DNA from: Exiguobacterium sp. Leaf196
GTDB lineage: Bacteria; Bacillota; Bacilli; Exiguobacteriales; Exiguobacteriaceae
Assembly (NCBI RefSeq): GCF_001423965.1
Contig: NZ_LMPV01000001.1
Location: 571,908-635,907, forward strand
Length of the DNA stretch: 64,000 nt
Direction: 5' to 3'
Made by a program: the position numbers and the translations under genes. The notes beneath the pieces are model-generated. The model ran no database searches. It was given only the letters and a program-made list of their open reading frames with translations, and was not told the DNA's origin. Shown here piece after piece: positions 60,117 to 64,000 of this stretch; within the stretch, counting starts at the first letter, position 1; each line of letters opens with the position of its first letter.

Positions 60117-60920
60117 TCATAACTCTTCGTCTTTCTCTTCGTCCATCCAAGACAACAGATCCTCTGCATCGAGATCGTCACCTTTGCTGAGAATCAAGGC
60201 AGTGACGACATCTCGTTTCTGGTCTAATAAATCCGGGTTGTTCGTCAAGACTTCTATGAGGTAATACGCATAAGAGCCAAGGAAATCAGGCTGGTCGTTT
60301 TGTTCGATCAGTGTCATGAACGCTTCGATGAGTTCTTCTTGTTCTTCATCGAGAATCATCCAGTGGGAGTAGGCGAGGAGTTTTTCGTTTTCATCATCTC
60401 CACGGAGAATGTCCTTGATTTCAGGTAACGTCAGAAATACGACATCCGGCATGACGACTTCCGGAACATCGCTACTCAGCTTCGTTAACCACTCGTCGTA
60501 GGTTGACGCAACGAAATGGGTCGTCTCGTCCGAAATGTCGAGACACCAGACAGTCGGCTCAGTATCTTCCGTAAAGTGGAAGTACCAAAAATAGCTACCT
60601 TCTCCTTCAGCGAACATCATGACGTTCCCTTCGACGTCCCATTCCCGGAGGACCGACAATTCGTCCAGATACCGCTCGAATGTCAATGATGTCATCGAGC
60701 AGAGCGGAAGATGTAGACCCGTTTCTTCGTCCGACCATGTATTCTCGAACTCGACCATCACGACCTTCGCTTCTGGAACTCCACCGTTTTGCTTTCGCAT
60801 CTGTTTGAGGTAGCGAGCGGGGAGTCGACCGCTGACAGCTTGCTCGATTCGTGTGATGTCTGTTTCTTTGACTGAAATGATCGTTTCTTCTTGTAGATCT
60901 TCATCCCAAAATGGCATCAT
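60117..60920 (-). CDS. SMI1/KNR4 (SUKH) family protein
   Basis: A 267-residue acidic soluble protein. DITRIEQAVSGRLPARYLKQMRKQNGG near the N-terminus is the SUKH consensus, followed by the domain core up to about residue 150 (YFWYFHF). The C-terminal ~110 residues are highly acidic and helical (DDENEKLLAYSHW, EEQEELIEAFMTLIE, ending in DEEKDEEL). SUKH proteins are often immunity proteins for polymorphic toxins, but no toxin gene is adjacent, so a housekeeping role is equally possible. Start 60920 follows GGAAGGTCAT. Confidence 0.83.
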   Translation of the reverse strand: MMPFWDEDLQEETIISVKETDITRIEQAVSGRLPARYLKQMRKQNGGVPEAKVVMVEFENTWSDEETGLHLPLCSMTSLTFERYLDELSVLREWDVEGNVMMFAEGEGSYFWYFHFTEDTEPTVWCLDISDETTHFVASTYDEWLTKLSSDVPEVVMPDVVFLTLPEIKDILRGDDENEKLLAYSHWMILDEEQEELIEAFMTLIEQNDQPDFLGSYAYYLIEVLTNNPDLLDQKRDVVTALILSKGDDLDAEDLLSWMDEEKDEEL

Positions 60921-60990
60921 ATGACCTTCCTTACTATGTAATGATTGATGTAGACCTTGATTATACGCAATATGTTTGGAAAATGTTTCG

Positions 60991-61023
60991 AAAAAAGACC
61001 CTATCCATTAAGGAAGGGTCTAT
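60991..61023 (-). terminator. Terminator of the transglycosylase/DUF1643 unit
   Basis: On the minus strand AGACCCT pairs with AGGGTCT across a loop of about 12 nt, then TTTTTT. Confidence 0.82.
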
Positions 61024-61027
61024 TGTG

Positions 61028-61609
61028 TCATTTACGACGCAATTTTTTCGCTTTTTGTTTCATGTCGTTATACGTGATCATTGGACTATCGTCCATCGTC
61101 AAGCGCAGATGGTTCGGTTCACCTTTGTTCGTGATGCCGGAGCAATAAAGGATGTCAGCATATTGATCAAACAGTTCCTCATATGCCGGCAAGTGGTGCA
61201 TCAGACGACCAGGAGAACCCCAGCCACAGAGGACGACGCCATTTTTCGCTTTGACATCGGCAAGCGTCTTCGCGACGAACTCATAGTTCGTCTCATCGAA
61301 GCTTGCTTGAGCGAACGGTAGATCCTCGCTGACGAGAAGGTCCGGCATCAAACTGATGATGTCATATTGTTTGACGGGGTCATTGACATACTTCTTCATC
61401 AAATTGTACGCACGTTGTGTCGTCGTTCCAGAGAGAAAGGCATCCGTCGTCCGTGGTGTGTAAATTAAAGCGGCGACGTGCGTTCCTTCTGCGATGTCGT
61501 CAAAGATATAGCTGCGTAAATAGCGTTTCGTCTTGTCTCGATCAAACGTCGTCTGGACGCGGATCGACGATTCCTCAATCAAGAGTTCGGAAGAATCGGC
61601 TGGTGTCAT
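61028..61609 (-). CDS. DUF1643-domain protein
   Basis: A 193-residue soluble protein matching DUF1643: KTKRYLRSYIFDD near the start, then ALIYTPRTTDAFLSGTTTQRAYNLMKKYV, FDETNYEFVAKTLADVKAKNGVVLCGWGSPG and a closing LYCSGITNKGEPNHLRL. DUF1643 proteins are uncharacterised and occur on both chromosomes and mobile elements. Start 61609 follows AAAGGAGGCACC. It lies 15 bases downstream of the lytic transglycosylase gene, probably in one transcript. Confidence 0.85.
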   Translation of the reverse strand: MTPADSSELLIEESSIRVQTTFDRDKTKRYLRSYIFDDIAEGTHVAALIYTPRTTDAFLSGTTTQRAYNLMKKYVNDPVKQYDIISLMPDLLVSEDLPFAQASFDETNYEFVAKTLADVKAKNGVVLCGWGSPGRLMHHLPAYEELFDQYADILYCSGITNKGEPNHLRLTMDDSPMITYNDMKQKAKKLRRK

Positions 61610-61624
61610 GGGTGGTGCCTCCTT

Positions 61625-62308
61625 TTAATTGGTCAAACGTGAGCTGATGCGAAGGAAGAACGCGAGTGTCTTCTTCTTGAGGTCGAGGTCGTTCGCATCG
61701 ATCGCCTCGACGTGTTGCTGGTAACGATCGTATTGGGCGAGCACGTCAGAGACATATTGTTCACTGCGATTGTATTCAAACAGTGCTGTCGCGAGCGTGT
61801 CTCGGTCGGATGTCTGTGTGACATCGTGTTGCTTCAGGTATTTCGCTGCCGTGTGGGCGCTATCGACGAGACTTGTCGGATCGGCTTTCCCGTCGCCGTC
61901 CGCGTCCACTCCGAGACCACCATATTTCTCGATGGCTTCCGGATCCGTGACGTCAATGCCGTCATGCTCGATGTCACCGAGCGACGTGCCACCTTTGTAT
62001 CCCCAACCGACCCATGTTTTCGGCATGAATTGGAACGGGCCGATGGCGCCAACGGACGATTGCATCGCTGACGAGTTCGAGAAGATCGTCTCGACGCGAT
62101 GAATGGAGGCGAGTAGCTTCCAGTCGATGCCGTAACGTGCCGCGGCTTGTTCGTAGATGTCGATGTTCTCGGCAGGTACGCCATGCTGTCCATAATACGT
62201 ACGATACATTTCATTTTGAACACGTTCCCGATTTTGCCAGTAGATGAAGCTACTGACGATGAGGGCGAACAGTACGAACAAGATGCTGATTCGAAAAACT
62301 TTTCGCAT
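61625..62308 (-). CDS. Lytic transglycosylase-like, membrane-anchored
   Basis: A 227-residue anchored muramidase-like protein. One N-terminal transmembrane segment (about 5-24) precedes a lysozyme-fold domain (about 55-205): WKLLASIHRVETIF with catalytic Glu73, SSVGAIGPFQFMPKTWVGWGY, and DADGDGKADP, an EF-hand-like calcium loop as in MltB-type enzymes. It should cleave MurNAc-GlcNAc bonds of peptidoglycan outside the membrane. Start 62308 follows AGGAGAGAAC. Divergent from the CPBP protease gene and upstream of the DUF1643 gene. Confidence 0.86.
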   Translation of the reverse strand: MRKVFRISILFVLFALIVSSFIYWQNRERVQNEMYRTYYGQHGVPAENIDIYEQAAARYGIDWKLLASIHRVETIFSNSSAMQSSVGAIGPFQFMPKTWVGWGYKGGTSLGDIEHDGIDVTDPEAIEKYGGLGVDADGDGKADPTSLVDSAHTAAKYLKQHDVTQTSDRDTLATALFEYNRSEQYVSDVLAQYDRYQQHVEAIDANDLDLKKKTLAFFLRISSRLTN

Positions 62309-62415
62309 ATTGTTCTCTCCTCTGTTTAGGATTCCACTGAATGGTATCATATTTTAGTAGGGTCTAATAGCACTTTCTGTGACGGGAGTGTGGAATCAAA
62401 AAAGGAGTCGAAGTC

Positions 62416-63090
62416 ATGTATCTCTTCGTAAATGGGTTTTTACTCGGATTACTCGTCGTCCTTTCGATCATCGCAGCGGTCCGTCCGGTCGATTTGACGA
62501 TCGTTCCTCGCAAGGAATTCTACCCCTCGATGGTCCAGTCAAGCGGGATCTTATGTTTGTTGCTCGTCGGTGGAACACTGATCAGCGGCACACAGTTGCC
62601 GGAAATCGGCTTGACGTTTTTTGTCCCAAGTGGTCCGGTCTGGTACGCGACGATCGGACTAATCGTCTTGCTTTGCATCGTCTTGCTTTTGACGGCGACC
62701 GTTCCGGCGTTTCGCAAACGTTTGTTGCCGCTTTATCAAAGTGAGGCGGAGCGACTGATTCTGCCACGAACGAAAGAGGAACGGACCGGGTTTCAGATGG
62801 TCGCGCTGATGGCAGGAGTGACGGAAGAGTTGATTTATCGCGGATTCCTCTTTCATGCTCTCGGATTATTTTTACCGTTTTCTGACGTCAGTTTCGTCTG
62901 GATCGGGGCAATCTTGTTTGGTGTCGCGCATCGTTATCAAGGGTGGTTCGCAATCCTCGTGACAGGACTAATCGGGGCGGGATTCGGTTACTTGTACCTA
63001 GCACTTGAGACACTCTGGCCGCTGGTCATTATCCATGTCTTGATCGGTCTCGTTGCTGTCTACATTTACAAGGACGATGTTAATTCCTGA
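62416..63090 (+). CDS. CPBP-family intramembrane metalloprotease
   Basis: A 224-residue membrane protein with about seven helices. The CPBP/Abi motif is intact: GVTEELIYRG gives Glu137, Glu138 and Arg142, GVAHRYQGW gives His172, and VIIHVLIG gives His207. This is the glutamic/metallo-type intramembrane protease family, with roles ranging from CAAX-like processing to bacteriocin self-immunity; no bacteriocin gene is nearby. Start 62416 follows AAAGGAGTCG. Confidence 0.88.
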   Translation: MYLFVNGFLLGLLVVLSIIAAVRPVDLTIVPRKEFYPSMVQSSGILCLLLVGGTLISGTQLPEIGLTFFVPSGPVWYATIGLIVLLCIVLLLTATVPAFRKRLLPLYQSEAERLILPRTKEERTGFQMVALMAGVTEELIYRGFLFHALGLFLPFSDVSFVWIGAILFGVAHRYQGWFAILVTGLIGAGFGYLYLALETLWPLVIIHVLIGLVAVYIYKDDVNS

Positions 63091-63198
63091 CATCGTCAAA
63101 AAGCGTTGAATTTGGTAGACTGAATGTCAAGCGAAGTCATCGGTTAAAATGGTCAAGTTGACGGTTGCAGAACATGTCAAATGACAGGTAAAATGAGA

Positions 63199-63213
63199 AG
63201 GTAAACGCTTACA
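63199..63213. promoter_or_regulatory. cre-like site upstream of the 140-residue protein gene
   Basis: AGGTAAACGCTTACA matches the CcpA consensus WTGNAARCGNWWWCA at 14 of 15 positions and lies 8 bases before the ribosome binding site, where CcpA would block elongation. Confidence 0.5.
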
Positions 63214-63237
63214 CATCAAAAGGAGATGGATGAAACC

Positions 63238-63660
63238 ATGCGAACGATCACTTCCACTGGCGAGCGAAAAAAGACGAGTTGGACATTGAATATCGGCAAT
63301 CAGCCACATTTGATGATGGATGGTGTGACAGAACAAACGCTTGATGCCGAACAACGTGTCGTCTATAACGAATTTTTGATTCCAACGACGGACACTTTGA
63401 TTCATCGGTTCAAAGCCCGCTTCCCGAACCATCTCTGCGAGAACGGGTATGATGTGTATGGCGCTGCCGCTTTTGACGAACAGGTCGTCGAACTGATCTC
63501 GAATTGGTTCATTGAGCTGGTCACCGTCTTAACAGCGATGCAGCGGACGAAAGGCATTCAGCATGTCCAGATTGAAGGCGGTGTCGCAAAACGGACCGAC
63601 TTCTTACCGACCGTGCGTCGGACATGCCGGGCACTGGAGTCAACGATTGATATTTATTGA
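63238..63660 (+). CDS. Unknown 140-residue protein
   Basis: A soluble protein with no signal or membrane segment. Visible segments are RKKTSWTLNIGNQPHLMMDGVTEQT, a middle helix-rich part (AAFDEQVVELISNWFIELVTVLTAMQ) and a basic C-terminus (KRTDFLPTVRRTCRALE). I recognise no family. ATG 63238 lies 12 bases after AAAGGAG; an ATG at 63226 is too close to that site. The cre-like element before the gene suggests carbon catabolite control. A terminator follows. Confidence 0.7.
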   Translation: MRTITSTGERKKTSWTLNIGNQPHLMMDGVTEQTLDAEQRVVYNEFLIPTTDTLIHRFKARFPNHLCENGYDVYGAAAFDEQVVELISNWFIELVTVLTAMQRTKGIQHVQIEGGVAKRTDFLPTVRRTCRALESTIDIY

Positions 63661-63678
63661 AGCACCAGTCACGTTTTC

Positions 63679-63716
63679 AGAGGGGGCGTCCGTTAGGATG
63701 TCCTCTCTTTTTTTAA
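63679..63716 (+). terminator. Terminator after the 140-residue protein gene
   Basis: AGAGGGGGCGTCC pairs with GGATGTCCTCT across GTTA, with G-U pairs and a small bulge, then TTTTTTT. Confidence 0.75.
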
Positions 63717-63765
63717 TCAACGAATCGAGAGAATTCGACGTCGTGAAGACAGCGTGCACTTTTTT

Positions 63766-63866
63766 GTTCATCTCGAATCGTTTTCCTGGGACAAGCATCG
63801 CGCCGCTTCACTTCGTTGCAGGGTCGCTCCTGCTTGTTTTTCCTTAGGAAGCGATTTCGAGTGAAC
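63766..63866. repeat. Palindromic dispersed repeat B, copy 2
   Basis: A 101-bp imperfect palindrome: GTTCATCTCGAATCG and TTTTCCT on the left face AGGAAGCGA and TTTCGAGTGAAC on the right, with the same centre CACTTCGTTGCAGGGTCGC as copy 1 at 54296-54403. The outermost bases differ between copies but remain complementary within each copy, which suggests that folding is under selection or that each end was built as a unit. Confidence 0.8.
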
Positions 63867-63929
63867 CAAACGTCTCACGTCTCTCTTCTTTCATAAATTA
63901 AAAAGCAAAAACGAAGTCGAATACTCGCG

Positions 63930-63962
63930 GAGTCGGACAGGATTGTCCGGCTCTTTTTCATT
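63930..63962 (+). terminator. Hairpin terminator near the window end
   Basis: GAGTCGGACA pairs with TGTCCGGCTC across a 4-nt loop, then TTTTT. I see no gene in 63867-63930 that it would end; it may terminate read-through past repeat B copy 2. Confidence 0.7.
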
Positions 63963-64000
63963 TTCTGGATGATAGCAGGAAAAAAACAAGTTGACGCTAG

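Noticed and set aside
60117-60920. Polymorphic toxin immunity locus at the SUKH gene
   Set aside because: No toxin, LXG, WXG100 or Rhs gene is adjacent, so an immunity role is not supported by context.

Overview
The window looks like a chromosomal segment of a mid-GC Firmicute. The best match from memory is an Exiguobacterium-like member of the Bacillales. Support comes from strong AGGAGG-type ribosome binding sites, frequent GTG starts, rho-independent terminators after most units, a Bacillus-style thiamine operon behind a TPP riboswitch, and plausible CodY, CcpA, Rex and Zur sites. The species call is inference; no rRNA is present to confirm it. I saw no tRNA, rRNA, CRISPR array, prophage or intact insertion sequence.

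Layout. 1-5.3 kb: thiolase tail, brnQ behind a CodY-like box, gldA, and two tandem secreted SH3/M23 peptidoglycan peptidases on the minus strand. 5.5-10.7 kb: Nudix hydrolase, an SDR with a tiny proline-rich protein, then a GntR/YtrA-type regulator with a textbook promoter and operator driving an ABC ATPase, a membrane partner and an AT-rich anchored protein. 10.7-14.4 kb: DoxX protein, MFS exporter, OsmC and a lipoprotein NagZ. 14.4-18.1 kb: TPP riboswitch and tenI-thiO-thiS-thiG-thiF. 18.2-25.4 kb: small proteins, sbcD-sbcC, an AAC(3)-like acetyltransferase, a Bax inhibitor-1-like membrane protein and a palindromic repeat (A1).

25.4-36.4 kb: methyltransferase, a LysR regulator divergent from a four-gene operon (hexapeptide acetyltransferase, cyclophilin-like lipoprotein, SDR, cupin), a NERD protein, MarR plus an orphan ABC permease sharing one operator motif, PadR-DUF2812, two tandem PheC-like binding-protein-fold proteins, and a broken ABC ATPase. 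36.4-46.6 kb: amino acid permease, DedA, Na+/H+ antiporter-family protein, beta-carbonic anhydrase, bifunctional adhE with cre-like and Rex-like sites, a large unknown membrane protein and an unlisted 48-residue Cys protein. 46.8-54.3 kb: secreted 5'-nucleotidase, LysR divergent from a ketopantoate reductase-like/acetoacetate decarboxylase pair, GrpB, DinB and alpha/beta hydrolase genes. 54.3-64 kb: repeats B1 and A2, a Zur-box-controlled CobW GTPase, cardiolipin synthase, GH31 glucosidase, SUKH and DUF1643 proteins, lytic transglycosylase, CPBP protease, an unknown gene and repeat B2.

Most of the window is ordinary metabolism, transport and envelope biology. I found no convincing new defence or mobile system. 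The least explained features are two dispersed palindromic repeat families (A: 25071-25316 and 54433-54625; B: 54296-54403 and 63766-63866), a head-to-head fusion of two truncated genes near 36246, the 48-residue Cys protein at 46380 whose gene is bracketed by an inverted repeat, a 45-bp palindrome before doxX, and the tandem PheC-like pair.
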